64,000 bases of DNA, from positions 329,625 through 393,624 of the forward strand of contig NZ_JAIUGV010000006.1 in assembly GCF_020164745.1 (NCBI RefSeq), written 5' to 3'. The translations under genes were made by a program, and so were the position numbers. The first letter of the stretch is position 1; the number at the start of each line of letters is the position of its first letter. The stretch comes from Mesorhizobium sp. ES1-4. GTDB lineage: Bacteria; Pseudomonadota; Alphaproteobacteria; Rhizobiales; Rhizobiaceae. This document shows, piece after piece, positions 42,971 through 52,294 of this stretch. The notes under the pieces are model-generated. The model did not search any database. It saw only the letters and a program-made list of their open reading frames with translations, and had not been told where the DNA came from.

Positions 42971-43120
42971 GGGCCGGCGTCCTGTGCCTGCAACCCCATG
43001 GACCGGTCGAACCGGGAAGGGGAATGGTCGACGAGGCCGCCCGTACTTGCGGCAGGCACGCCCGTCAACAGGTGAGGGAGCCGCTTCGCGCGTCGCGATG
43101 CGGCTCCGGCGGTCTGGCTG

Positions 43121-44236
43121 CTACTTCGAACCGACGAGCTTGAAGCCCGTTCCTTCCGCCTTGTAGAGGTAGGATGGGGCGACTTTGAGTTCGCCGGTGT
43201 CGTCGAATTCCAGCTCGCCGACGACCGTCTTCGCCTTGACCGCATGCAATGCCGCGTTGAGGTCCTCACGCGTCAGGCCTTTCGTCGTCTTCAGCACCTG
43301 TTCCAGGATCTGGCCCTGCACGTAGCCGTAGATCGAATACGGGCCGGCTTCCTCGCCATACTTCGCCTTGTAGAGCTTGGCGAAATCGGCGATCTCGGGG
43401 GAGGCATCCATCGGCGGCACCTGGATCGCGACAAGCGTGCCCTGGATATTGGCTTCACCGGCCTGTTTGATGAGGTCCGGCGTGTAGCCGCCGTCCGGCA
43501 CCATCAGCGCGGCCGCGATGCCCTGCTCGTGCATCTGCTTGGCAAACAGCGCAAGCTGCGGCATGACGGCGCCGAGATAGATCGCATCGGGCTTCTTGGA
43601 CTTGATCTGGGCCAGCACGGCGGTGAAGTCCACGTCGGACGGCGCCACGGCAATGGTATCGAGAACCTTGCCGCCGCCGGCTTCGAAGTTCTTGGCGAAG
43701 ATTTCGGAAATGCCCTGGCCGAAGACCTGCTTGTCGTTGACGATCACGGCAGTCTTGGCGCCGAGCTTGCCCAGCGCATATTCGGCTGGCAGCAATGCCC
43801 CGGCCAGATCGTTGGCCACCGGGCGCACCATGAACTTGTAGCCCTGCTTGGTGAGAGACGGATTGGAGCCGAAGGTCATGGTTGGCAGCGTGCAGTCTTC
43901 ATAGATCGGCAGCGTCGACTGGGCGACGCCGGAATTGAAGTTCACCAGGCCAAGCACGACCTTGTCGTTGTCGCAGAATTTCTGGGCCACGAGCGTTCCC
44001 TCGCGCGGGTCGGCCTTGTCGTCCTGCTGGTCATAGGCAATGGTGACGCCATTGACGCCGCCATCGGCGTTCAGCTTGTCGACGTAGAGCTTGAAGCCAT
44101 TGTGCCAGGTGCTGCCGAAATAGGCCTGCGCGCCTGAGAGCGGCGCGGACATTCCGACGGTGATCTGCTCGGCCATGGCCGGCGCCGCAAAAAGCGAGGC
44201 GCCGAGAAGAAGTGTGGCGATAGATTTTTTCATCAT
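43121..44236 (-). CDS. livK: Branched-chain-type ABC transporter substrate-binding protein
   Basis: Periplasmic type I binding protein of 371 residues. The start follows aaggggaacc, and the signal peptide ends APAMA. The mature protein opens EQITVGMSAPLSGAQAYFG and has GVNGVTIAYDQQDDKADP and VLGLVNFNSGVAQSTLPIYED. The family binds amino acids, amides, urea or aromatic acids, so the ligand is open. A palindromic operator lies 97-108 bp upstream of the start. Confidence 0.92.
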   Translation of the reverse strand: MMKKSIATLLLGASLFAAPAMAEQITVGMSAPLSGAQAYFGSTWHNGFKLYVDKLNADGGVNGVTIAYDQQDDKADPREGTLVAQKFCDNDKVVLGLVNFNSGVAQSTLPIYEDCTLPTMTFGSNPSLTKQGYKFMVRPVANDLAGALLPAEYALGKLGAKTAVIVNDKQVFGQGISEIFAKNFEAGGGKVLDTIAVAPSDVDFTAVLAQIKSKKPDAIYLGAVMPQLALFAKQMHEQGIAAALMVPDGGYTPDLIKQAGEANIQGTLVAIQVPPMDASPEIADFAKLYKAKYGEEAGPYSIYGYVQGQILEQVLKTTKGLTREDLNAALHAVKAKTVVGELEFDDTGELKVAPSYLYKAEGTGFKLVGSK

Positions 44237-44332
44237 GGTTCCCCTTAGCTGCTGACTACGACAGGGGAGGCCGTTCCGGTCTTCTTCCCCGTGTAAGCCC
44301 ATCGAAGCAGACAAAGAGAGCGCCGTCAAGAA

Positions 44333-44344
44333 AGTGTCGACACT
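44333..44344 (+). promoter_or_regulatory. Operator palindrome, site 1 (liv operon)
   Basis: AGTGTCGACACT, a perfect 12 bp palindrome between the GntR gene and livK. It shares the core GTGTCGACAC with three other intergenic sites in this island. Confidence 0.75.
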
Positions 44345-44374
44345 ATTGCGTTCAATTTTGTGCTCAGATATCGA

Positions 44375-45148
44375 TTATGCGTCGCGAGCCCTTCTGCGAC
44401 GCTTCAACTCGGCGCCATTGTCGGGCGCGAAAACCTTGAGCAGGGCGTCCTTGAGCGCCTGCTGCGTGGCGGAGACGGTCATTTCGATATGTTCGCGCAA
44501 CAGTTTCGCGCCGTTCTCGGCATCGCGCTTGACGGCGGCTTCGACGATGGCCGAATGGGAGGTGATCTGTGCCTTGTCATGCGAGGGGTGTTCGATCTGG
44601 ATGCGCCGGATGAAGCGGATGCGGGCATTGATGGAGCTGAGCTGTCCGACGAGTTCGGGATTTCCGGACAGTTCGGCGATGAGCAGATGAAAGCCTTCGT
44701 CCTCGGCCAGGATGATATCTGGCGGCTGGTTCGGGTAGACATCGACGATTGCTTCCCAATACTGCCGCAAACGGTCGATCTCGCTGTCGTCCGCGCGCTC
44801 GCACATCAGCCTGAAGGCGGCGGATTCGATGATGGAGCGCAGTTCATAGAGATCGAGCAGACCCTCGGTGCTGAGGCTCCGGACGAAGAAGCCGCGATTG
44901 GGTGTGAGCGAAACGAAGCCCTCGGAGGCAAGCCGGTTCAGCGCCTCGCGGATCGGCGTGCGCGACACGCCGAGGCTGCGAGAAAGCTGGACCTCGTTGA
45001 TGCGTTCGCCAGGCTTCAGCTTGAACTCGACCAGAAGCTTGCGGATGGTGAGATAAGCGCGTTCGCTGCTGTCGGCGCTGCGGCGCGTCTCGGCCTCGTT
45101 GGCGACGGACGGGCCGCTGTCGGCGCCGGTCTCGACTCGTCCGGTCAT
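44375..45148 (-). CDS. GntR/FCD family transcriptional regulator
   Basis: A 257-residue regulator with a winged helix at about residues 28-90 (ERINEVQLSRSLGVSRTPIR, then EGFVSLTPNRGFFVRSL) and an all-helical FCD ligand-binding domain. Likely metal ligands are the Asp and His in AEDEGFHLLIAEL, the His in ITSHSAIVEA and the His in LLREHIEMTV. ATG 45148 is chosen because the longer frame would run through the operator at 45179. It probably represses the whole island and its own gene; the ligand is likely an imported substrate or intermediate. Confidence 0.9.
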   Translation of the reverse strand: MTGRVETGADSGPSVANEAETRRSADSSERAYLTIRKLLVEFKLKPGERINEVQLSRSLGVSRTPIREALNRLASEGFVSLTPNRGFFVRSLSTEGLLDLYELRSIIESAAFRLMCERADDSEIDRLRQYWEAIVDVYPNQPPDIILAEDEGFHLLIAELSGNPELVGQLSSINARIRFIRRIQIEHPSHDKAQITSHSAIVEAAVKRDAENGAKLLREHIEMTVSATQQALKDALLKVFAPDNGAELKRRRRARDA

Positions 45149-45178
45149 GAAGGTTCCAATCGGGTTTGTCTGCAGGCT

Positions 45179-45188
45179 GTGTCGACAC
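45179..45188 (+). promoter_or_regulatory. Operator palindrome, site 2 (gntR / proC-like divergent promoters)
   Basis: GTGTCGACAC in the 110 bp between the divergent regulator and ProC-like genes, flanked on the right by TTT as at site 3. Confidence 0.75.
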
Positions 45189-45258
45189 TTTGTGGTGCAT
45201 CTTTCTTTCCCAACTTCACAGGAATGGCAAGCCACAGGTTGCAACTCGGGAGACAAGT

Positions 45259-46011
45259 ATGATCATCGGTATTCTTGGCGTCGGGCATCTGGCGGCATCC
45301 ATGCTGGCCGGGTTCCTGCGTTCCGGGCTTGACCCCGCGGCATTTATCCTGTCGCCGCGCGGCAAGGCCGCGGCACTTGCCGCCCGCCATGGCTTTCAAT
45401 TGGCGGTGGACAATCGCGATCTCGTCGAACGGTCCGATGTCGTCATTCTGTCCGTGCGGCCCACCCATGCGCCGGATGCGGTTCAAGGCTTGCCGTGGCG
45501 TGAAGGTCAGGTGGTGGTTTCGGTCTGCGCCGGGGTTCCGCTGTCATGGCTCGATGTCGCGCCCGCGCGCGCTGTGCGCGCCATGCCGTTCACCGCTTCG
45601 GAGATTGCCTCCAGTCCGACGGTCTATTTCCCCGATATCGAGCAGGCGCGGGCGGTCCTTGACCGGCTCGGCCCCTCGATCGCTCTTGCCAGCGAAACGG
45701 ACTTCGAGGTGGCGACGGTCAGCGCCGCCGTGTACGGCTGGGCGCAGGATCTGATCCGCAACACGGCCAATTGGTCAAGCGCCAGAGGTCTCGACCCGGC
45801 AATCGCACGCCGGCTGGCGGCAATGACCTTCGTGGCGGCCGGGCGGCTGATTGCGGAGAAGAGCGAGCCGATGGACCAGATGCTCGAAGAGCTGGTGACG
45901 CCGGGCGGCATCACCGAGCGGGGGCTGCAGGTTCTTTCGGCGCGCGGCGTGCCTGAGGCCTGGGAAGAGGCCTGCGCGGCCGTGCTCGACAAATTGACCC
46001 GACCTGGCTGA
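45259..46011 (+). CDS. Pyrroline-5-carboxylate reductase-like NAD(P)-binding protein
   Basis: A 250-residue ProC-family protein: the Rossmann IIGILGVGHLAASMLAGFL at the start and ELVTPGGITERGLQVLSARG at the end, the counterpart of the ProC substrate-binding segment. ATG 45259 is chosen after cgggaga. The usual proline-reductase Ser/Thr contacts are changed, and the island has no other proline gene, so a different imine or keto substrate is likely. Confidence 0.8.
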   Translation: MIIGILGVGHLAASMLAGFLRSGLDPAAFILSPRGKAAALAARHGFQLAVDNRDLVERSDVVILSVRPTHAPDAVQGLPWREGQVVVSVCAGVPLSWLDVAPARAVRAMPFTASEIASSPTVYFPDIEQARAVLDRLGPSIALASETDFEVATVSAAVYGWAQDLIRNTANWSSARGLDPAIARRLAAMTFVAAGRLIAEKSEPMDQMLEELVTPGGITERGLQVLSARGVPEAWEEACAAVLDKLTRPG

Positions 46012-46034
46012 TGCGCGGCCTCTTTGAGGCGCGG

Positions 46035-46784
46035 TCACCGCTGCGGGGCTGGTGGGTAGGTGTGGCCGCCGGTGGCTTGTTCGCTGGGCGTGACGGTCAG
46101 TTCGGCAATGTCGACATGGTCCGGCATCCGCAGCGCTGCGACAAGCACGGCCGCGATATCGGCCGGGCCGAGCGGCCGCTGCTCGCTGTACATGCGCTTG
46201 CGCAGGCCCTCGCGGTCGCCGTCGAAGGCCTTCAGGTAGAAATCCGTTTTCACACGGCCGGGCGCGATCTCGGTCAGCCGCACGCCGGTGCCAGCGAGAT
46301 CGAAGCGCAGGATGCGGCCGGCCTGGGAGAGACCGGCCTTGGCCGCGCCATAGGTCGTCGTGCCGGGAAACACGGCGCCGGCCGCCGTGCTGGTCAGGTT
46401 GAAGATGTGGCCACGCTTGCGCGCGATCATGCCAGGCAGCAACAGGCGGATGAGTTGCAGCGGCGCGGTGAGGTTCAGCGCCACCACCTCGGCTGTTTCC
46501 TCGGCGCCCTGGTCTTGAAGGGGACGCACCGTGGCCAGACCGCCGGCATTGTTTACCAGCACATCGATTTCCGCCGAACCGAGTGCCGAGGCGATCGCCT
46601 GATGGTCGCGCACATCGGCGACAAGCGGCTTGACGCGGGGTCCAAGCCGTTGCTGCAAGACCCGCAGCGCGTCATCGCTGCGCGCCAGCGCATGGACGGT
46701 CAATCCTTCGGCCACCAGGCTCTCGACGATCGCCGCGCCGATGCCCTTCGAGGCGCCGGTGACAAGGGCAGTGCGGTAATCCAT
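46035..46784 (-). CDS. SDR family oxidoreductase
   Basis: Short-chain dehydrogenase of 249 residues: TGASKGIGAAIVESL, VNNAGGLATV, catalytic Ser in LTSTAAG and Tyr-Lys in TTYGAAKAGLS. Last gene of the minus-strand unit that starts with the E1 alpha gene; convergent with the ProC-like gene. Substrate unknown. Confidence 0.88.
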   Translation of the reverse strand: MDYRTALVTGASKGIGAAIVESLVAEGLTVHALARSDDALRVLQQRLGPRVKPLVADVRDHQAIASALGSAEIDVLVNNAGGLATVRPLQDQGAEETAEVVALNLTAPLQLIRLLLPGMIARKRGHIFNLTSTAAGAVFPGTTTYGAAKAGLSQAGRILRFDLAGTGVRLTEIAPGRVKTDFYLKAFDGDREGLRKRMYSEQRPLGPADIAAVLVAALRMPDHVDIAELTVTPSEQATGGHTYPPAPQR

Positions 46785-46808
46785 GGTTGCTCTCCAAAGC
46801 CGCTATGA

Positions 46809-47732
46809 TCAAAGCGCGCCGCGTTCGGTAACCGTTTTCAAAATGTCGACGAGGCCGGCCTCGCGTGCCGCCTTCAGTTCGCGCTGGCTGCGCTCTCCCA
46901 CGGCTGCATCCGTCGAATCCGTGATCGCGCGGATCGTCTCGCCGTCGAGCTTGGCATCGAGCAGCGTGTCCCAGATCGCCTGATAGGTCGGGCCATATTT
47001 GTGCAGGAAATCCTCGATGCCATCGGCGTTGAGGCTGTTGGAAATGAACGAACCCTGCAGCGTCCACTTCGGTCCCGGCCCATACATGAAGGCGCGATCC
47101 ACGTCCTCGACGGAGGCGATGCCGTCGCGCACCAGCGCGATCGCCTCGCGCCACATGGCGCCCATCAGGCGCAGGGCGATATGACCGGTCACTTCCCGGT
47201 TGAGCGTCACCGGCTTCTTGCCGATCGCCTCATAGAGGGCGCGCGCCCGGGCGATCGCCTGAGGATCGGTCGCCTTGCCGCCGACGATCTCGACCAGCGG
47301 CATCAGATGCGCCGGGTTGAAGGGATGACCGAGCACGATGCGGCCGGGCAGGCGGCACTCGGCCTGCATTTCGGACACCAGCAGCGCCGAGGAGGAGGAG
47401 GCGATGATGACTTCGTCACTGACATGGTCTTCGATTTCGGCGAGCAGCCGACGCTTGAGTGGGAGGTTTTCCGGGCCGTTTTCCTGCACGAAGCCGACGC
47501 TTTCGAGCGTCTCGGCGAGCGTCGGGAAAAGACGGAGCGCACCGGGCGCCGGCGACGGGCCCTTCAGCGCCTCGAGGTCGGCCATGAGGGCGGGCAGCAC
47601 CTCGATGAATGCCGTCTCGCGCCGCTCCGTGGGATCGAATACGCGAACCGCATGACCGGCATGGGCAAAGCAAGCCGCCCAGCGCTGACCGATCACGCCG
47701 AAGCCGACAATGCCGATAGTCAGCTTTTCCAT
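46809..47732 (-). CDS. 3-hydroxyacyl-CoA / L-carnitine dehydrogenase-like enzyme
   Basis: A 307-residue NAD-dependent dehydrogenase: IGIVGFGVIGQRWAACFAHA at the start, then IIASSSSALLVSEM, and GHPFNPAHLMPLVEIVGG with the catalytic His. These resemble L-carnitine dehydrogenase and lambda-crystallin-type gulonate dehydrogenases more than fatty-acid enzymes. It overlaps the next upstream gene by one base. It probably oxidises a beta-hydroxy acid in this pathway. Confidence 0.85.
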   Translation of the reverse strand: MEKLTIGIVGFGVIGQRWAACFAHAGHAVRVFDPTERRETAFIEVLPALMADLEALKGPSPAPGALRLFPTLAETLESVGFVQENGPENLPLKRRLLAEIEDHVSDEVIIASSSSALLVSEMQAECRLPGRIVLGHPFNPAHLMPLVEIVGGKATDPQAIARARALYEAIGKKPVTLNREVTGHIALRLMGAMWREAIALVRDGIASVEDVDRAFMYGPGPKWTLQGSFISNSLNADGIEDFLHKYGPTYQAIWDTLLDAKLDGETIRAITDSTDAAVGERSQRELKAAREAGLVDILKTVTERGAL

Positions 47733-48598
47733 CAGCTGGCCTTTCTGCCATCAAGCGCGGCGCGAAAAGCCTCGTTGAGGTCGTTCCATGGGATCAGGAG
47801 ATCGAGCCAGGCTCCGATCCGGCCGGCGACCAGGATTGCCTCGTCGATCAGGGCATCGAAGGAATGGCCGTCGCCCATCGCCGCCTCGAGCCGGAAAAGC
47901 AGAGCCGGCGTTTCTTCCATGTGGCAGAAGTCGCGCAGGCGGGTGCCGGTCTTGTTGAGCGCGAGCGCGGCCGTCTGCCGCCGCACGGCCTCGTCCCTGC
48001 CGCGCGCCGCGCGGATCCACCACAGTAACTCGTGCAGCACCCGCGCTTCCGACTCCGCCGTGAAAACGGGACCGGCCGGGTGCATGATCGCACGGGACGC
48101 GGTGACATTGCCGATATCGGCGGGACAAGCCGCCCACAACGCCTTGCTCGCGGCGATGATATCTTGCGGGAGCGGCGACGGCGCCGACGGCTCGGGTGCG
48201 CCGCCATCCGATTGAACCAGCGTGCCTTCCAGAATGCGTCGGCCCTGGTCCCGCTTCAGTGTCGCGGCGAGTTCGGCAATGCCTTCCACCGGTGCGTCAA
48301 GATGGCCGAGAATGGTGATCTCGGCATTCTCCGCCTGAAGCGGCGCGAAGGTGATTTCGAGGAACTGCCGCACCGGCCAGTAGATGAAGGCGCCGGCGCT
48401 CGCGGCGAGCACATGTGTGGCGCCCTCCAAATCCTCCACGAAAGGCGCATGCCAGTAGATATGGCTGCCGGCGATCTTGGGCGTATGGAGTTGCAGGCGC
48501 ATCGGCAGCGCCGAAAGCAAGGCACGGCGGGTGCGGTCGGCATGGCCGCTGAGCCGCAGCGGCCAGCTTTGCCCCTCGGCCGAGAAAATCAGGTCCAT
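47732..48598 (-). CDS. Unknown protein, possible DUF3830/cyclophilin-like N-terminal domain
   Basis: A 288-residue protein. Residues about 30-105 (RLQLHTPKIAGSHIYWHAPF, then SAGAFIYWPVRQFLEITFAP) have the strand pattern of DUF3830 cyclophilin-like proteins found in catabolic clusters; this is a weak by-eye assignment. The C-terminal half is helical and rich in Ala and Arg, with no known domain. It is translationally coupled to the hydroxyacyl dehydrogenase-like gene. Confidence 0.55.
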   Translation of the reverse strand: MDLIFSAEGQSWPLRLSGHADRTRRALLSALPMRLQLHTPKIAGSHIYWHAPFVEDLEGATHVLAASAGAFIYWPVRQFLEITFAPLQAENAEITILGHLDAPVEGIAELAATLKRDQGRRILEGTLVQSDGGAPEPSAPSPLPQDIIAASKALWAACPADIGNVTASRAIMHPAGPVFTAESEARVLHELLWWIRAARGRDEAVRRQTAALALNKTGTRLRDFCHMEETPALLFRLEAAMGDGHSFDALIDEAILVAGRIGAWLDLLIPWNDLNEAFRAALDGRKAS

Positions 48599-48599
48599 C

Positions 48600-48923
48600 T
48601 TATTTTCCCGGATTGAAGAACGAAACGGGCTTGAGGATCTGGTTGCGCATGTCGAGCAGATAGTCGGTCTCGATTACCTTGCGCCGGTAGGCCTGCCATT
48701 CGGGATCGGCCTCCATGCGGTCGCGCCGCTCTTCCCGGTCGGCAAGGCTGTCATATTTCCACAGATGCACGGTGCGCGAGAGGTCGCCGATATGCGTCTG
48801 GAAGAAGCCGAAGGGCTCGCCCAGATAATGCCGCTGCATCGGCAGGCCGACCTCCTCGTAGAGAGTGAGGAAATGCGACAGCTTGTTCGGGCGGGCGGTA
48901 TAAATGCGGTGGTCGAAGATCAT
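48600..48923 (-). CDS. NIPSNAP family protein
   Basis: A 107-residue dimeric alpha/beta-barrel-type protein. FDHRIYTARPNKLSHFLTLY and SRTVHLWKYDSLADREERR are typical NIPSNAP segments. ATG 48923 gives the family's normal start. It ends 1 nt before the next gene. Role unknown; members often sit in catabolic operons. Confidence 0.85.
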   Translation of the reverse strand: MIFDHRIYTARPNKLSHFLTLYEEVGLPMQRHYLGEPFGFFQTHIGDLSRTVHLWKYDSLADREERRDRMEADPEWQAYRRKVIETDYLLDMRNQILKPVSFFNPGK

Positions 48924-49002
48924 CTCTGGCACTCCTTCTGGCATCTGCTCCGGCGCCCCGGCGCCGGTCAAAATGGTCTGTCTGCCTTCCGCGGCTGCCG
49001 GC

Positions 49003-50301
49003 TCAGCCGGCGCTTCGCACCGTCTCGGTTATCAGCCGGGCCGTGAGCGCCGGCGCCTCAATCTGCGCGACATGGCCGATGCCATCGAGAAGATGGACGG
49101 CGGCAAAGCCTGGCGCGCGGGCCGCGTGGGCGGCCGGAATGATGCGGTCGAGCCTGCCCCAGATGAGCCGCGTCGGGACGGCGAGTTCCGCGAGCGCGCC
49201 GCCAAGATCGAAGCCTTGCGTGCCGTCGGGGAACAGGCTTTCGGCCATTGCCACTAGCGTTTCGCGATTGCCGGTCTTTTCGATCTGCCGCAGCGCGGCC
49301 TGCGCGTAGCCGCCCGGCAAAGCCGAGGGGTCGCCGACCATGGCCGCCAGCCACCGCTCCAGCGCCTGGACGGTTGTTGCGCGGGCGAGCCCGGCAATGA
49401 AGCCCGCATTGATCTCGGGGCCGAGCCCGCCGGGAGCGAGAAGCGTGACGGAGCGGACCGCAAGGCGGCCAAGCCGAGTGAGCGCGAGAGCCGTGGCGCC
49501 GCCGAGCGAATGGCCGACGAGATGGGCATTGCCCACGCCCATTTCCTCCAGCCGGTCGGAAAGGAGGAAAGCGATCTCTTCGATGCTGCTCGCCGTCGTG
49601 GTGGCTTCACCGCCGTGGCCGGGCAGGTCGAGGCTGATTGTCTCGATCCCCGATCCGAGCAGCGGAACGACCTGCCGCCACACGGAGCGATCCGCCCCGA
49701 AGCCATGGATGAAAACCACCAGCATGGCTTGTCTGGCCACCATCGGCGCGGCAACAGACGATGTCCGACCCGGGGCCGGCGTCCGTTGGACCGCGGCATC
49801 CTGTTCGTTCGTGCGAGCGGCAAGGGCGGCATCGATGTCGCGTTTCTTGATGCGTCCGCGCGGCCCGCTTCCCGAAATAGCGGCAAGGTCGAGCCCGGCC
49901 GCCGCGGCAAGCCGCCGGGCAAGCGGGCTGGCGATCAGGCGGCTGCCGGGCTGCCGGATGGAGGAAGAGGCTTCGTCAGCCACAAGCTCGCGCGGATTGG
50001 CTGCCGTGGCGGCTGCTATCGCCGGCCCAGGCGAGGCCGGCTGGCCAGCCATCGGCTTCTCGTCCGCGATCGTGCCGAGCACGGCGCCCACCGGCGCTTC
50101 CTGTCCTTCGGCGAAGAAGATGTCAGCCAGCCAGCCGTCGCGGTCGGCTTCGATTTCGGTCGCGGCCTTGGCCGTCTCGACGGTGACGACCAGATCACCG
50201 GCCTTGACCGGATCGCCTGGCTTCACCGCCCAGGCGATCACGAGCACGGCTTCCATGTATTCGCCGCCGGCGCTGTCGATCGTGATCGGATGGGTTGTCA
50301 T
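49003..50301 (-). CDS. E2 component of an acetoin/2-oxoacid dehydrogenase complex with alpha/beta hydrolase domain (AcoC-like)
   Basis: A 432-residue protein with three parts: a lipoyl domain with Lys45 in TVETAKAATEIEAD, a peripheral-subunit-binding domain at about 125-165 (SPLARRLAAAAGLDLAAISG, GPRGRIKKRDIDAAL), and an alpha/beta hydrolase domain (VVFIHGFGADRSVWRQVVPL; nucleophile in VGHSLGGATAL; LDGIGHVAQIEAP with the His) where 2-oxoacid E2 proteins have an acyltransferase. The same swap occurs in acetoin dehydrogenase AcoC. The start follows gacggaggcagcg. No E3 gene lies in the island. Confidence 0.9.
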   Translation of the reverse strand: MTTHPITIDSAGGEYMEAVLVIAWAVKPGDPVKAGDLVVTVETAKAATEIEADRDGWLADIFFAEGQEAPVGAVLGTIADEKPMAGQPASPGPAIAAATAANPRELVADEASSSIRQPGSRLIASPLARRLAAAAGLDLAAISGSGPRGRIKKRDIDAALAARTNEQDAAVQRTPAPGRTSSVAAPMVARQAMLVVFIHGFGADRSVWRQVVPLLGSGIETISLDLPGHGGEATTTASSIEEIAFLLSDRLEEMGVGNAHLVGHSLGGATALALTRLGRLAVRSVTLLAPGGLGPEINAGFIAGLARATTVQALERWLAAMVGDPSALPGGYAQAALRQIEKTGNRETLVAMAESLFPDGTQGFDLGGALAELAVPTRLIWGRLDRIIPAAHAARAPGFAAVHLLDGIGHVAQIEAPALTARLITETVRSAG

Positions 50302-50312
50302 CGCTGCCTCCG

Positions 50313-51287
50313 TCACTTCAGCGTCTTCAGCGCGGCGGTGCGGATCTTTTCGGCATTCGGCAGCATCGCCGTTTCCAGCGGTTCGGAGTAGGGGATCGGC
50401 ATGTCCGGCAGGGTGACGCGTGCGACCGGTGCATCGAGCTCGTCAAAGGCGTGGTCCATGATCGTTGCCGAAAGCTCGGCGGCGTAGCCGCAGAAGCGCC
50501 AGCCTTCGTTGACCACCACGGCATGGTGCGTTTTCGAGATGGAGGCGACGATGGCGTCGACATCGAGCGGGCGCAGCGACCGCAGGTCGACGATTTCGGC
50601 CGAAACGCCGTCAGCGGCCAAGATGTCGGCGGCCTTCAACGCCTCGACCACCATCTTGGAGGTGGCGAAGATCGAAATGTCGTTGCCCTCGCGCATGGTT
50701 GCGGCCTTGCCGAGCGGCACAGTCACATCGCCGTCCGGCACCTCGCCGCGAATGTTGTAGAGCAGCTTGTGTTCGAGGAAGACCACCGGCTGGTCGTCGC
50801 GGATCGCGGCCTTCAGCATGCCCTTGGCGTCGGCGGGCGTTGAAGGCGCGACGACCTTGATGCCGGGGATGTGGGCAAGCATGGAATCGAGCGCCTTGGA
50901 GTGCTGCGCGCCGGCACCGGCGCCGCCGCCGCCCTGCGTGCGCAGCACGAAAGGCATCTTCACCTGGCCGTTCCAGATGTAGTTGTAGATCGAGGCCTGG
51001 TTGACCAGGGCATCGAGCGTCAGCGGTATGAAGTCCGCATACATGATTTCCAGCACCGGACGGGTGCCGGTCATGGCCGCGGTCACCGCCATGGCGGTCA
51101 TCGCCTGTTCGGAGATCGGCGTGTCGCGCACGCGCGTCTCGCCGAACTCCTCCATCAGCCCCTTTGTCACCTTGAAGACGCCGCCATAGCGGCCGATGTC
51201 TTCGCCGAAGAGGAAGACGGAAGGATCGGCCTGCATCTCTTCGCGCAGCGCCGCGTTGAGCGCCTCGGCGTACCGCATCATGGCCAT
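50313..51287 (-). CDS. Dehydrogenase complex E1 component, beta subunit (AcoB-like)
   Basis: A 324-residue transketolase-type subunit: RYAEALNAALREEMQ, VFLFGEDIGRYGGVFKVTKG, RVRDTPISEQAMTAMAV and TQGGGGAGAGAQHSKALDSM. It pairs with the E1 alpha gene one base upstream to form the thiamine-diphosphate enzyme. ATG 51287 is chosen because the upstream 49 codons lie in the E1 alpha gene. Confidence 0.93.
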   Translation of the reverse strand: MAMMRYAEALNAALREEMQADPSVFLFGEDIGRYGGVFKVTKGLMEEFGETRVRDTPISEQAMTAMAVTAAMTGTRPVLEIMYADFIPLTLDALVNQASIYNYIWNGQVKMPFVLRTQGGGGAGAGAQHSKALDSMLAHIPGIKVVAPSTPADAKGMLKAAIRDDQPVVFLEHKLLYNIRGEVPDGDVTVPLGKAATMREGNDISIFATSKMVVEALKAADILAADGVSAEIVDLRSLRPLDVDAIVASISKTHHAVVVNEGWRFCGYAAELSATIMDHAFDELDAPVARVTLPDMPIPYSEPLETAMLPNAEKIRTAALKTLK

Positions 51288-51288
51288 G

Positions 51289-52260
51289 TCAGTGCGCTCC
51301 GCTGTAGGGATTGCAGGCTTCGTCGACGGAAAATTCCGGCAGGGGATCCGACAGCGCGGTCTCGAAGGCCTCGGCCACCTCGGCCTTGGCCGCCGCCTCG
51401 ATGTCGGCGAGCTTGGTCTCGTCGACATCGCCAAGAAGTGCCTTGCGCGAAACCAGCAGCGGGTCGCGTGCCTTCCAGGCGGCTATGTCCTGCGGCTTCT
51501 GGTAGCCGCCCATGTCGGAGGTGGAAAAGCCTTCGATGCGATAGGTCTTGCATTCGACCATGCCAGGGCCTTCGCCGCGCCGGGCACGCTCGGTCATGGC
51601 TGACACGGCGCGGTAGACAGCGACAGCATCGTTGCCGTCGACGATCTCGGCCGGCATCGCGTAGCCGGCGGCGCGGATCGACAGATCTTTGACCGGCGAC
51701 TGAACGTCGGACGGGACGGTCAGGCCGAACTGGTTGTGCTCAAGCACGAAGACGACGGGCAGCTTCCACAGCCCGGCCATGTTCATCGCCTCGTGGCAGA
51801 TGCCGGTCTGGGCGGCGCCGTCGCCGAAGATGCACATGGCGACATTGCCGGTGCCGAGGATCTGCATGGAAAGCGCCATGCCGGTTGCCGCCGGGATGCC
51901 CGCGCCGACAATGGCATTGCCGCCGATGACGCCCTTCTCGGCATCGGCGATCAGCATGTGGCCGGCGCGCCCGCCGCAGGCGCCGGTGGCGCGGCCGAGG
52001 ATTTCGGCGACCACGGGACGCATGGCCATGCCCTTGCCGATATAGACAGCGTGGCCGCGATGGGTGGTGGCGACCTTGTCACCCGCCTCCAGCACCGCCG
52101 TTGCCGCGACACCGACAGCTTCCTGGCCGTCGCAGCGATGGATCGGACCGCGCGTGCGTCCTTCCTTGTGGAGCGCGCCAAGGCTCTCTTCCAGATGCCG
52201 CACCAGCAGCATGCGGCGATAGATTTCCAGGTGCTGTTCGACGGAAGGAGTGTTTTTCAC
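51289..52260 (-). CDS. Dehydrogenase complex E1 component, alpha subunit (AcoA-like)
   Basis: A 323-residue subunit with the thiamine-diphosphate motif IFGDGAAQTGICHEAMN to VLEHNQFG. A GTG start at 52260 is chosen because cggagat lies 6 nt upstream; the ATG at 52326 would put the operator at 52295-52310 inside the coding sequence. First gene of a seven-gene minus-strand unit. Whether it acts on acetoin or on a 2-oxoacid cannot be read from the sequence. Confidence 0.92.
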   Translation of the reverse strand: MKNTPSVEQHLEIYRRMLLVRHLEESLGALHKEGRTRGPIHRCDGQEAVGVAATAVLEAGDKVATTHRGHAVYIGKGMAMRPVVAEILGRATGACGGRAGHMLIADAEKGVIGGNAIVGAGIPAATGMALSMQILGTGNVAMCIFGDGAAQTGICHEAMNMAGLWKLPVVFVLEHNQFGLTVPSDVQSPVKDLSIRAAGYAMPAEIVDGNDAVAVYRAVSAMTERARRGEGPGMVECKTYRIEGFSTSDMGGYQKPQDIAAWKARDPLLVSRKALLGDVDETKLADIEAAAKAEVAEAFETALSDPLPEFSVDEACNPYSGAH

Positions 52261-52294
52261 TGATATCTCCGATCTCGTGCCGAAATTAAATACA

